This document shows positions 11,725-23,445 of a stretch of 64,000 nucleotides of DNA, one piece after another. The DNA comes from Diploscapter coronatus. Lineage: Eukaryota; Nematoda; Chromadorea; Rhabditida; Rhabditidae. Each line of letters starts with the position of its first letter. Position 1 is the stretch's first letter. The position numbers were made by a program, and so were the translations under genes. The notes beneath the pieces were generated by a model. That model saw only the letters and a program-made list of their open reading frames with translations. It made no database searches and was not told the origin of the DNA. The stretch covers positions 19,367,201 to 19,431,200 of the forward strand of contig OZ038422.1 of NCBI GenBank assembly GCA_964036155.1, given 5' to 3'.

Positions 11725-13502
11725 AGTTAGGAGAGAGACTCTTCCCGTTCACCTTCCATTGTAATGACTGTGGGGTCAGACAGTTGCAATTTTACTAAAT
11801 AACTTGGGGGGAAATTCTCGGGATGCACATTTTTATTCAGTCATAGTTAATTCATAAAAATTGAAATGTTTATTCACTTATAGAAAATGAAAATTATGCA
11901 CGTAAGAATACACATAAAATGAAAACGACAATGAAATTAATCCAAGAAAAAGAAAAATATAACCTTTCTAACGTCTGCTAACATCAATGAATACAACCAA
12001 GCGTTATTTATCATGCATTTCAGATGCAACAAAACTAGACAAACACATCAAATTAAATAAAATTTAAATTTACCTATACTATATAATTATTCGAATAAAA
12101 ACTCGAAAGTGCCAAATGAATTGAATTTTATTGCGTTGAAATGGCTCAAAATCTTCCAAACCTAATATGCCTACGCTAACCTCGATTTGCGGGATTTGGC
12201 CTTTAATGAGGTTAATTTCGCTGTGTTGCGCATTCCCTTTCCTCCTTCACTTGCAGCTGACAATCGGCTGTTTGCCCTGTCAATTCTGGGCAGTTCCCGC
12301 GGGAGAGTTTCTTCGCTATCTCTTCCTCCCACCCTTGCTGCCCTCTTCGCCGCTGCTTCATTTGCATTGTTCCATTCCATATTTTCTCGAGCCATTGCCT
12401 CGCTCTCGTTTCCTCCCCATCTTCGTCTTTTCCCTTTCTTTATCGTTTTCAAATGTTCTATTTATGCCCCAGAAGAAGTGCATGAATGAATATTTCCCAT
12501 TCGTATTCGCAATTTTGAGGTCAATATCAAAATGTGTCGATGTAAGTTGTTGTGTAGTTCTATGTAGCTACTTATGTTGAGTGGGACTGCAAAGAGAAGA
12601 GAGGAGTTGGTTGGACTCTGGAATTTGGACTGAAGACTGAAGGCTGAACATTTAGTGCATTGCTTTTGAATGTGTGATGTGGTCACATTCACATCCATCT
12701 TCTTCTTTTTTTGCCTCCAACGTCCACTAATCTGTGTGCTTCTTTAATGCACAACCATTGTAGTCTTCCCTTCAGCCTTCGAGCTATCGGCTCCTTTACC
12801 CCTTCTCTCTCTCTCCTTCCAGCCCTCGGACTTTCAGACTTCGACTTCCTTTTTCTTTCATTCGAACTTTTCCCCTTCCTTCTCTTGTCCCCTTTTCACA
12901 CTTTTGCGTCTCGGGTTTAGGATTTCAGAAATCTCTTTGTTGCAGTACAAATGTGCCGTTTGATCTCCCTCTGTCGCGTTCTCTTTCCTCTTCCTCTGTC
13001 TCAGTTTCTCTGCTGCCCCATCCGACTCTTCTTCTAAAATGAAATATCTATTGCATGTGTTATTCAATTGTCCTGTCTTCTTATATGAAACCCTTTCATC
13101 AATAACGCGCGACATCTTTGAAGCTGCAACAAAAACGTGTCCGCTATTCTATTTCGGTTTGAATTGGCATTGAGACTCGAACTTGTTTTTGCACAGGCTG
13201 TCCTGCCTCCTCGCCTTTGGCTTCTGCCTCCCCCATTTCCTCATCACAACACTTCGTCTTCATCTGTTCCATATTCTGTCCTTTCGTCTTTAAATACTTC
13301 CAAGCCCTTTCTTCATTCGTCATTCCTCCATTCAGCAGCGTAATTGATTGCCCCCATTTGTTGATGTTTTGCCGTATCTATTTCAGATTTATCACTCCTC
13401 CCATTCCTCTTCCTTCCATCTCATTAGTTATCAGTTATCCTCCCTTTGTCTTCTCACTCTCCCTCTCTCCTTTCCGTCTTTCGGATTTCTGCAATTCCGA
13501 CT

Positions 13503-13526
13503 CCATTCATTCATTCATTCATTACA
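13503..13526 (+). repeat. ATTC tetranucleotide microsatellite
   Basis: About five tandem cattcattcatt units in the CT-rich intergenic region. Confidence 0.8.
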
Positions 13527-14819
13527 TTATTACAAAATGTTCGTCACTTGTGCTTCTGTTGGCCCGACTCCCCACTTCTCTGCATCTTCCCTCGTTTGCC
13601 CCTTTCACTCCCTGCACATGTTCAATCTAATTAGTCACTCCATAATCTGCTTACTTCCATCAACTTTGGTTGTCAATCGATTGTTTTTAACTCACTTTTA
13701 AAAATCGTCATCACCTGTCAATCAAGCCTATTAAATTTTTTGGAACGCGTTCGAAAAACACACATTGTAGTTTATCATAACTCTGTTGTTTATCATATCT
13801 TCAAATGTGTATTAAAGCAGCTGAAAGTAAAATACATGATGAGGCGAAACTCCGATCAGATTTCAAAGATGTTTGAAGATTCTACTTTTTTCCTGACTCG
13901 GATCTTTTCTTTCTATTCCATCATGACAATGATACGATTAGGTTGTGAACCTGTTTTACATATTAATGTAAATTGCTCGGATCTGGATAGCAGAGAATTA
14001 TTTGTCAGTTTATGAATATTTTGCCAATACTTGGCTTTGTCATATTTCTAAATGTTTAGCATGTAGGGTAAAAATTGATTCTTTAATTTGTAAAATTACG
14101 TTGTCATGAGAAAAATGATCTATGGCCGCTTCGTAGTTTCGAAAGACCATAGTTTCGGTTTATCGTGTTTCCGTTTGGTCAATTTCGAGCCATTTTAGGC
14201 CTGTTCCTTACGGATAAAAAGCGCGTCGTCATTCGTTCAAATATTTCACAGAGAGCAATAGAGAATGAAAAAGAGCATAAGTGAATGCAAGATGGATCAA
14301 AACAACGCAAACCTGTCATTCTGAACAACGCATAGTGAACCTTTCGTAAAATTTTGCTAGTCGTATGTACATGTTTTTGCATGACTATAAATCTCTGAAA
14401 CTTTATTTTGATATGAGAAATTTGATATTCAGGATAGCGTGAGATATAATATGCCGCAAATGGAGTATTTGAAAGTTTCGGATCGGTTATCTTCCTAGAG
14501 CTCTTCTATATTCATCCGCCCTCCGATATCCTTCTATCCTTCCTTCCCCTCTCGTTCTTCCTCTATTCTCTAATTTCCATCCACCTGCCCTTCGTCTTTG
14601 CGTCTTCGGTTACTAACTCAGTCGAGCAGTCTGCAGATTATTTATTTATTCTTTTCTTACCACGTTCGCATTGTGCTTTGCCTGTGCTGTGTTCTCGTTT
14701 TCTCGTTTGTAAAGCGACTTCTCCCTTTGAATCGATTTGCACTACAATTTTCAGTGATTTTAGAATGAAAGTCGGCTCGTAATCTGAAATATCCTATTAT
14801 TGTCATATGATGTGAGGGG

Positions 14820-16307
14820 ATGCCCGGAGGCTTGACTTGTGCAGGCGTTTGCTGGACGATTCTCTCCACTATCGCAACAATCCTAATAATTGCTGGATTC
14901 CTCACACCCGAATGGCTAATCGGCAGCATATCTGCCAATGGGCAGACTGTCAAGGCTTATTTTGGCAGCTACAAAAGATGCAATTATCCTGTTTACGATA
15001 AGGTATTTTAAGACTTTTAATGCAGTATTGATCAAATTTTGAGACGCTATTTACGCAGAAATTTCTATTATATATGTTGACCTTTTGCTCACTGTCATAA
15101 CTGACTGTAAATTACTGTTACGTTTAGTCGAATTAGATAAAAATGAATTGAATTATCGAATGTGCAAAGAAGATCATAAACGTTTCGAATATTTCACTTA
15201 GAGAGGACAAATGAATGTTTATTTAGTTTTGATAATCATGAAAAAATTCAATATCAGAGTGATCGGCGATATTAATCGGAGCAGAATACTCTTCAGATCT
15301 CCGAAAATGGCCCAGTAGGGCAAATTCATGACCATTTTTGTGCTACGAATTTTTTCTGTAGTTGCTTCCAAAATTTTTGCGCCAGCGTTTTCGTTTGTAA
15401 AGTTCTTGGGAAAATTACAGACCAATACAAGCCCATCAATTCTTGTAAGCGTTTGTGAAATTATTACAGGGGCTTGGCAAATTCTTGCTGAAACTAAAAT
15501 TTGATATAATCTAGGAGACGAACAAAGTCGTTCTTCTGAACGAATGCGGTCGATATGAGTCGTTCGCTGCAGTTCCGAGTCAGTATTGGCAGAGCTCTAT
15601 TCTTGCTGGAGCGGCTGGTCAGATTTCCTGTTGAATAATCGTATATTTTGGTCTCGTTGTTTAGGATCGTCCCTGTCCTTGTTGCTGATCCTTCTCCTGA
15701 TTCCCTCGATGTGTATGCAGGATGTCGTGACACATTCCTCTGCACTCATTGTCGGCTTCTTCCAATTTTTAGCTTGTAAGTCGAGATTTGCTTCGAATAA
15801 TACTGTCGAAAATCGGCATATAACGAACTCAACTCACTAGTGTGTTTGGCTTCTCCTCTAGGAAAAAATCTATTTCAATTCGAAAAAATTGCTAGTTCCA
15901 AAATTTTCAATCTTCCAAACGACAAATCATATCTTGAAATGTCAATTAATGTTACCCAGAAAGAAATTTAGGCGTATTATTGGTAGCAGCTTTGATGCTC
16001 TGGCCGATGGGTTGGGATAATCCAGAAACGCGTGATGCTTGTGGCGAAGAATCGGGACAATTTTTACTAGGTACTATTTGATTTCGTCAAACTTCAACCC
16101 AGAAATTTAATAGGTCGGTGTGAAATCGGCCGAGCCTATATGGCGATGATATTCGGTACGATTCTGCTCATCTTCTCCTCGCTGTTCTCGGTTTGTGGGG
16201 GCCGTCGAATCGAGAAAGTCATGCTGCCACATCACCACCGTCACAGAGGGCAAGGAGACTCCTACATACAAGGATTCGAAAATCCACGACTTGATTTCGC
16301 CAAATAA
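14820..16307 (+). CDS. LHFPL-like tetraspan membrane protein
   Basis: Four-pass membrane protein of the lipoma-HMGIC-fusion-partner-like (LHFPL) family, about 229 residues. Exons: 14820-15002, 15515-15617, 15665-15775, 15972-16070, 16114-16307. First membrane span about residues 10-30 (ILSTIATILIIAGFLTPEW). The first extracellular loop has paired Cys, then CGRYESFAAVPSQYWQSS. Span two is LSLLLILLLIPSM; span three ends in LWPMGWDNPETRDACG, strongly LHFPL-like. A second loop (GQFLLGRCEIGRAYM) precedes span four. The cytoplasmic tail is basic and His-rich. Vertebrate members act as auxiliary subunits of hair-cell and receptor complexes; the role here is unknown. The 5' leader contains two tiny upstream frames. 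Confidence 0.88.
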
Positions 16308-17301
16308 ATCTCTAACTACAATCTCGTTGAGTGATGAATTTCAATTGATGACGTATAAGGGATTCAGTATTCATTACAAATCTCGACCACTTATGATGAT
16401 TCGTCAGTTTCACTCGATACTTCCTCATTATTTCCATTCTCAAACATTTATATCGTTGCGTCGCAAATCTCACTGATCAGCATCGAAGTTTATATTTTAG
16501 AAAAGGAGAATTTAAACAACAATGCTGTGAAAAATCATACTTTGCGATGCAACGATAATAAATTTCGACTGTCTTTGCCGCATAAATAAACCGGCAGCTA
16601 TTTTCTCAATTAATGAATGATTCATCCGATGTGCATTATGCCTGGTATTGCCTTCTGAATAGCGAAAATTATAACTGGAAATTATGTCAAAGATGATAAT
16701 TATCATGTAGAAATCCTACTTTAACAGTCTTTCCCTTCCAATCAACCCTCCTCTGTGACAGTGCTCTTCAAGTGTCCATAGATTTATTTATCTTCCTTGG
16801 TAATTATTTGTCAATGTTTCGACGAGAAAATAAACATGATTAATAACTCGACTTCGGTCGGCTGCTTCGCGGCCTCCCTCGTCTAGGCCCTGGTTTCGCC
16901 GGGGCTTAGTTGAATTTCAATTTTAGTTCTGTGATAAACTTGGGAAAACATAATAAATCTATCAGAAACAATTTTTATTTCTGGCATTTTCAGTAGGCTT
17001 ATCTTAAAGACAAATAAAACCTCCTCCCTTGAATGAGAGCTTTAAACTTCATACATCAGCCTAATATTTTGAGCAGAAGAACCTGTCCTCGCTATAATGC
17101 AGATAATCCCAAAGTGCCTCTGTGAATCTCAGATAATAACACCTCGAATCTATCACCCAGGCGATGATGATTTCAAGATAGTAATTACGATTAATAACGG
17201 CCTGCAACTTGAAACATACCGAATAAGATAACTTCTGCTAAAAATTCAAGATTTTGCTTGAATATCATTCTATAATCGATTGAAGGGATAGTGCCATACA
17301 G
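16308..17301. other. Intergenic region
   Basis: AT-rich, no gene recognised. A short GC-rich stretch at about 16848-16910 (cgacttcggtcggctgcttc and following) contrasts with its surroundings and resembles the motif style near 29840-29920. AATAAA-like signals near 16829 may end the LHFPL-like transcript. Confidence 0.4.
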
Positions 17302-20300
17302 ATGAAGATCAACCTATTCTTATTGATATTCAGCAGCTTCTATTTCGTGCTTATAAATTCGGAAGTGTGTAAGATTGTTAGCCCAGAAGATTTTGCAAAT
17401 CTGAAAGATGGTTGCACAGGTAACTTTATAGAAAAATGTAAACGTCATTCCGAAATAAAAAAAATAATTTGGAAATGGCGCAACACTAAATAAATCCAGT
17501 ATAAAGTTTTATTGATCAGATGGGACATCGGATGGTCAGAAACTAAATCATAAGATGGGAGCTTCTTGAATAAGACACAGAAACATAGGGAAACACACTT
17601 GAAAAGGAGGCAGGTCTCGAAATTTCAAATAGGATAGAGTCTGGTAGATTGATTACTGTCTGCAAATGTGCTAGTTATTTTGAGGTCATAATCGATCTAT
17701 CATGTCCTGTTCCTATCTCTACTCGTTCAGGTTTAAATTTGTCAGATCTATCTTTTTCAAGTATGTGTTCTTGTGTCTTATTCAAGAAGCTTCCATCTTA
17801 TAGCTCAGTTTCTGAGCATCCGACGTTCATCTGACCAATAAACTTTTATATCACGTTTATTTAGTGTTGCGCCTTTTCCAAGAGGCCAAGAAATGAAGTT
17901 CGAAAGAACGAAGAAAAGAGAGTTCCCTTCTATACCCAGTCTTTACATCATGTTTTATATTGGATTCCCAATTCTGAAAATCTTCATTTTTAGAAGTGGA
18001 TGGTGTTATAGCAGTGACTCCGGAACTACCTAATACTGTCAACGAAGCATGGCTGGAACAGAAATTTTCAACTGTAACCAAAGTGAAAGGAATTATAATG
18101 GCAAGTTCATCTTATAGTAAACATTGTGTAATTATATTTGAAATAATTTTGATCATATGAAATTGCTCCATAATAAGCGTAATTTAATAAGCTGTTGCAA
18201 AATCTTATGATATGGAAATATTATGGGCCTGAATTTCACACATATTTTAGATGCCTTTCGTGTACATAAAAATATTTCATTCGTGCATAATTTGAATTAT
18301 CGTCATAGGTAGTTATTTGATACAAAATAAAACAAACTGGCACGTAATTTTTATGCGAGGAAACTAACCAATTATTTGCAGTAAAATTACGATATTTTAT
18401 CAATGAAGTAGTGATTTGGACTGCTACTTTAATTGCTGAGGGCTCCAAGTAGATATTCTGAACTGATTTTCCAGATAAAATTCTTGCATGAAATATAATC
18501 AGTGTTGCAAATAAGACTTGCGGAAAAATCCAGTCGAAAGAATAAATCGCTCTAAATGAAGACATTTCGGTGAACTTCAAGCTTCTTGTGCATTTTTGCG
18601 AGCATATTCTGTCCTGATTCTTGACAGAGAACCGTTCTATAAGGCTTATCACCAATAAGAGTGATCTTTCATGAAACTTTGGGTTGAAGGATACTTCCTT
18701 TTCAAATGTTTGCTTTTAAACTACCACGTTTCTATCAAAAGCGCATTTTTGCAGGGGACGGAGCTTGGGGACTCTAGTAATTACGTACTTTACATTTTCG
18801 AAATTACGTATAATTTATTTTGTATCAAGCAATTGCTTTTTCGACAATACATGTGCATACATATTCAGTCTTCATCCGAAATTATCAGATTGTAGATATG
18901 TTTTAATTTTAGATAATGGGAACAAATTTGGTGAATATTACTTTCTTACGAAACTTAGAGACAGTTGAACTTATGATGGACTTGAATCCTGAAATGCTTC
19001 AACGTAAGAAAATTACAGAGTATATTTGATATTTGATGGGATTGAAAGTATCAAAAGGTTTCCTGAATGTGATATTGGGTTGGTGCATAAATCATTGCCA
19101 GCCTTGATTTTCAAAAGTTTTTAATGTTGTGCAAAGTAAACTAATGAAGGACTGTAGCATCTATGAGGACAGTATCCAAAGATTATCAAGGTAGAGATTC
19201 TATTCTCCTGCCTCACCTGTCTGATTTTTCCAGGGTAAAAGTAGGTGGAACTTATGTTGACAAGGGAAATTTCAAAAATATCCGCCTCTGATTTAGCTGA
19301 TTTTTTCATCATAGGGGTATTTCAGTGCGTAGACGATGGATCTGAAGTCAAAAGGCGCAATGGCGACCGTTCTGGTTTTGGAAACCCTGAAAGCCGTTTT
19401 ATGCAGTGAAAAATTGAAATTTCAAATTAGTATACATTATCTCTGGAACATAAATCATTTCTCTTACAAAAGCTATAAAATCGTTCAGGATTACCAAGGC
19501 CAGGGAGGCTACCATTGCACTTTTTGAATTCAGAATCGTGATCAGCGTCATGAAAACCCCATGATGAAAAAAACAGCCAATTCGGAGGTGGACACTTCTG
19601 AAACTCCCCTTGTGAGATGCTACAGCTTAGAAGAATTGTCTTCCAAAATCTTCTATAAAAAGTGTCTAGAAATGAGATTCGAGCTATCATTTTATTCTTA
19701 TCATCTGCTAATGAAGACCCTCTAATAAATTAGGCATTATCCAGTTCATTAAGTTGTTGTCTAGATAATAAATCGTGCGGGGAAGGTGACATGTCAAGAA
19801 TTAACTTCGCCCGTTTCGTTGCCTTGTAGCTTCCCTATTAGGTACTCTAGAGATTTCAAATAAATGCAGAATAAATGCCTGATAGTCAAGATGGTCCTAG
19901 TTACCAGTTGTATATTTCGGATTTTTCTATGAAGAAAGGAGAAATGTCGACTTTGTCTGGCAACGACTTATGCACCAAGCCAATACATGTTTAGAGAAAA
20001 ATATTGCAGATTAATTCTATCATATAAATATATATTATGATATTTATAATAAAACAATAATAACAATATTTTTAGAAATGCAAGCGTTAGTGGTGATTGC
20101 GGGAAACCGGAAGGCGAAATCGATAGATCTCGGCAAACTGACTCAAGTGACTATCAAGGACAACCAGTTGTGTAGGCTGCAATTGAATAGCTTTCTGATT
20201 TAAACTATATATTTAAAATTTAGTGACAATAATGATCGCATCCAATACATTCTGTCTGGAAGAGGCAACATCCATTCGACTTCTGCAACAATACGCCGTC

Positions 20301-23300
20301 ATCGCCGACACTTCAATATGCAATCCTACCAGTACGTTCCTTTCAACTATCCACTTTTGCTCCATTTTAATCTTCAGAAGTTCACTGCATGACTTCTCTA
20401 AATCCCAATAATCGCATGCTAGTATTCCTTCCATCGGACTTGCCTGATGGGTGTCAAATATTGTATAATGGAATAATATTCCAAGGAGAAGGAGATGAGC
20501 AGTAAGTGATTTTGCTGAGCGAATTCTCAAATCGGAATTCAAAGTCATTCATCATAAATCATTTTACACTAAAATATTTTCATAAAAATGAATTCGTGGA
20601 TTTTAAATTCTCTACAGCTTTGCATGTGTTTATATTTTTCTAGGGCAATAATACAAAAATATAATTTTTATATTTTCTCACTTATCATGCTCTTACAATT
20701 TTCGATTTTTCGAATTCTAAAGTAGCATTAATGAAATTCGACTTCTTTGCAAATTCTATTAAAACAACTATACAGTGTGATAATTAAATACGGAAGACGC
20801 CCTCTAGAGCGCCATATCTCAAATAATATTAATTCAAAGCTATCAAATTTTGGTATTTTTGAAATTTTCACATCGAGATTAGTAGGCCTGTCGAGTTATT
20901 TGAAATTCGAATACTTTATACGGCCGCTGCAATACATAATTTACTGTGTTCTTAGTCGTGAGTCTTGCCAGGTACAATTTCGTCATTAATTCAGAATTTA
21001 TTCTGAATCTCAAATATTTCGAAAAGAAACCTAAAAGTGACATTAAACTATTGAGGACCTAATTACGTCAATTCCGTCCTATTTTTGCATATCTGAATTA
21101 TAGTGATGTCAACAGAATTCAGGATATCGCAATCTTAATTAATGTTTTCAAAGTATCATGAGCACACTTCAAAAACTGATCCAAAATTCCCCCAAAATCA
21201 AATTTTACCACAGTTTTTTCTGATGATTAGACATGCTATTGCTGCCCTTTCATAAAATAGGCAGAAAACAATTCAAAATGCACTATAATTTGAATATTTT
21301 TAACGACGAAAAAGGTGTGTCTTCCGTATTTAATTGTCACTCGGGATAATTTTTTTTTAATATAATTATTCCAAAATATTGTGCATTATAACTTATAAGT
21401 AGTTGTATTTAGGATGAACTCCAAGATTTCAACTATTGAATTAATTTCTGGACCAAATCTTATAGCGAAAACTGAAATGGCAACGATCAATTTTACGAGC
21501 TTAACTCACATTGTAAATCCTTTAGGTAGGAATAGACGGAGTTGCATACACATATTTATTAACACATAATGTAGTATGTAATCAAATGCCGAACAGATTT
21601 GCTAATCTGATTTTCAATTATAACGCTGACGACCTTTTAAATTATAAATTCTATTTAATTTAATTGACATGAATAATATCTTTCCTTAGGCGTATATTAT
21701 CCTACATTCTACATTGAGAACAACCCTCAGCTAACCAACCTCATGGTTCCAAATCTGAAGGTTCGTGACGTAATAGAATTTTAAAAAAATTAAGTGGCGC
21801 ACGAAAACTTGTAATAATACTTGATATTTGAATGTTTCTGGAGATTCGTTAATCAGTCTGAATGAAATTTCGAGGATAAATCTCAATGCTGTTATCTCCA
21901 ATTAGGTCTAGGGAAGATAACATCAGAAATTCTTTGCAACCTACCCCAGTATCTTTTCTGAAGAAAGAATTCTATCTCTAACTTATCATTACCAAATAAA
22001 TCCACTTTTCTTGGGCATATTATAACTTCTCTCTTGCGATTCATCCTCGTTATATTTCTTTTTGACTGACGAAAATACTCCCTAAGTGTGTCTCCAAATC
22101 TGCAAATTTGCAGAAGAAAATTTCCTACAGTAAGAGCATAGATATGATATATTTAACAAATTATTCATTTATCCAAACTTTCGTGCGCAACTGTATTTTA
22201 ATATGAAATATAGTTAAGAAGTCTAATTTCTCTTTGATCTTGAACGACGAACTATTTACTCGCATAGAAGGCTATGATTGTAATTTGATGCAAATATATT
22301 TTTGCAGAGCTTGAAGACCACAGCTCCATTAGTGACAAGTGTTGATCCACAGAGTCAAGAGGAAACCCTGCAACCACCTATCGGTATTTATGAAAATCCG
22401 GCACTTTCCTTAACAGAAGATATTGTAAGTTTATGCGTTAAATGAAATTATATATAAGAGGTAAATACAGCATGTTATCAAATTCGAAGAAGGGTGTCTT
22501 ATTTCTCGAATAGAAAAAATTCATTTGGAATACTGAATATAGCGCAGCAAGGAGTTTAAAAAAAGCTATAATTTGCATTTAACTTGCTCACTCATTTACC
22601 ATTAGTCGATGGAATTAGAATATGACTGCTTTTACTACTTCGATACATAAGAATTTTATAATGATTTACACTGTACAAGATCATTGTAACTGAAAGGGAT
22701 TGAAAACATTACAAAAAATTACCGAATTTTCGTTCATAAGTGTACCTGAAAAAGCGAATTCAAAGTCGAAATGCAAATAGAATCTTATTGTCAAGAACCG
22801 ATAAATTGAGACTTAATAAGTGTTGCGAACTTTTAAAAGTAAGGTGTACATTGCATAATTTCAAATAGTCGTAAAATCATCTCTTGAATAATGGATTTAT
22901 CGTCAAATCGAGTTCAAACATCGTGCTTATTTCCGTGCATTTTATTGTCTCACTTTTTCGGTAAACGATAAAAATTTCCTTAATCTTGACTCTGCTGTTA
23001 TTAAAAAAGAACCTTCATCAGTATGCATTTTTCGAAAATTTCACATGTTGCAGTGCAATCTCTTCAAATCTATAAATTCATCGCTAAAAATTGTGACAGC
23101 TGCGATAGAAAACAAACAAGACTGTGTCGGTGGAGATGGTAGTCTCGATTTAAAACAGACACCGGAATTTACTATCGAGGTAATGATAGTTTTTCATGTA
23201 TTATAAATATAAATCACATGTTTGACAATTAAAATAATGACATGATAATCATCTAATCGCTGATATTGCTTGAAATACGGTAACTTTCGACATTTACATG

Positions 23301-23445
23301 CACATACATATACTGTCATATTTTTATGAAAAACCCTATAAATTATCTTTAGAATCCTGGATCAGGAACTGGAAAAGTTATTAAAGTAGAACTACTTGCC
23401 GCTCTAAAGGGACATAGTGGAGAACATAATGGCCAGGCAAGCTAA
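17302..23445 (+). CDS. Secreted receptor L-domain protein (IRLD-like)
   Basis: Secreted protein with two degenerate receptor L domains like those of insulin and EGF receptors, but no kinase or membrane span seen; resembles the nematode irld family. Well-supported exons: 17302-17419, 17994-18100, 18913-19003, 20075 to about 20165, 21413 to about 21528, 21691-21762, 22308-22425, 23055-23179, 23354-23445. An exon around 20222-20330 (NTFCLEEATSIRLL frame) is likely but its junctions do not close, so the middle is uncertain. Signal peptide 1-20 (MKINLFLLIFSSFYFVLINS). L-domain pattern: VKGIIM-IMGTNLVNITFLRNL and YIENNPQLTNLMVPNLK. The exon at 18100 appears to use a GC donor (ATG|GCAAGT). Introns hold at least five repeat elements. 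Ligand and role unknown. Confidence 0.65.
17470..17882. mobile_element. Palindromic MITE, about 410 bp
   Basis: Lies in the first intron of the L-domain gene. Termini are GGCGCAACACTAAATAA at 17478 and its exact reverse complement ending 17873; the match continues outward as GGAAA. Arms of about 150 bp pair throughout, for example gaataagacacagaaac with gtgttcttgtgtcttattc. No coding capacity; a foldback, non-autonomous element. Confidence 0.85.
18671..18785 (+). repeat. Dispersed repeat, copy 1 of 3
   Basis: Shares gatacttccttttcaaa, tttgcttttaaactacca and gacggagcttgggga with the reverse complement of 48275-48372, and more loosely with 26355-26455. In an intron of the L-domain gene. Confidence 0.7.
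19075..19986. mobile_element. Mariner-like foldback element, about 910 bp
   Basis: The ends are TTGGGTTGGTGCATAAATC on the left and, in reverse complement, TTGGCTTGGTGCATAAGTC on the right, each flanked by TA, as for mariner insertions. The interior is also palindromic: ctgtagcatct, tttttcatcat and the region around gcaatggcgaccg recur inverted in the right half. The left arm carries about 90 bp absent from the right. No transposase frame recognised. Sits in an L-domain-gene intron. Confidence 0.85.
20760..21346. mobile_element. Terminal-inverted-repeat element, Tc1-like ends
   Basis: The left end CAGTGTGATAATTAAATACG, followed by GAAGACGCCC, matches the reverse complement of the right end, GAGTGACAATTAAATACG followed by GAAGACACACC. 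Flanked by TA on the left. About 585 bp with no long frame; non-autonomous. In an L-domain-gene intron. Confidence 0.75.
21788..22198. mobile_element. Terminal-inverted-repeat element, about 410 bp
   Basis: Left AAGTGGCGCACGAAAACTTG pairs with right CAAACTTTCGTGCGCAACTG, whose reverse complement is CAGTTGCGCACGAAAGTTTG, followed by TA. Consistent with a Tc1-type MITE. In an L-domain-gene intron. Confidence 0.7.

Larger units (their letters stand above)
11515..14819. other. Long intergenic region, pyrimidine-rich, no gene recognised
   Basis: Separates the metalloproteinase from the LHFPL-like gene. Contains a CAG triplet run near 11701-11723, a CT-rich stretch from about 12230 to 13480 (plus-strand pyrimidine excess), and an ATTC tandem run near 13505-13525. 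Open frames here are low-complexity Ser/Phe/Leu/Pro translations of the CT-rich DNA with no domain pattern or splice logic. Probably holds the promoters of both flanking genes. Confidence 0.5.

Noticed and set aside
12167..13701. Several overlapping open frames of 60-137 codons on both strands
   Set aside because: They are translations of CT-rich DNA (Ser/Phe/Leu/Pro on one strand, Arg/Glu/Lys on the other), overlap each other in all frames, and show no domain or intron logic.
19336..19527. Frame starting MDLKSKGAMATVLV inside the mariner-like element
   Set aside because: No helix-turn-helix or DDD/DDE motif; the palindromic body explains the sequence.
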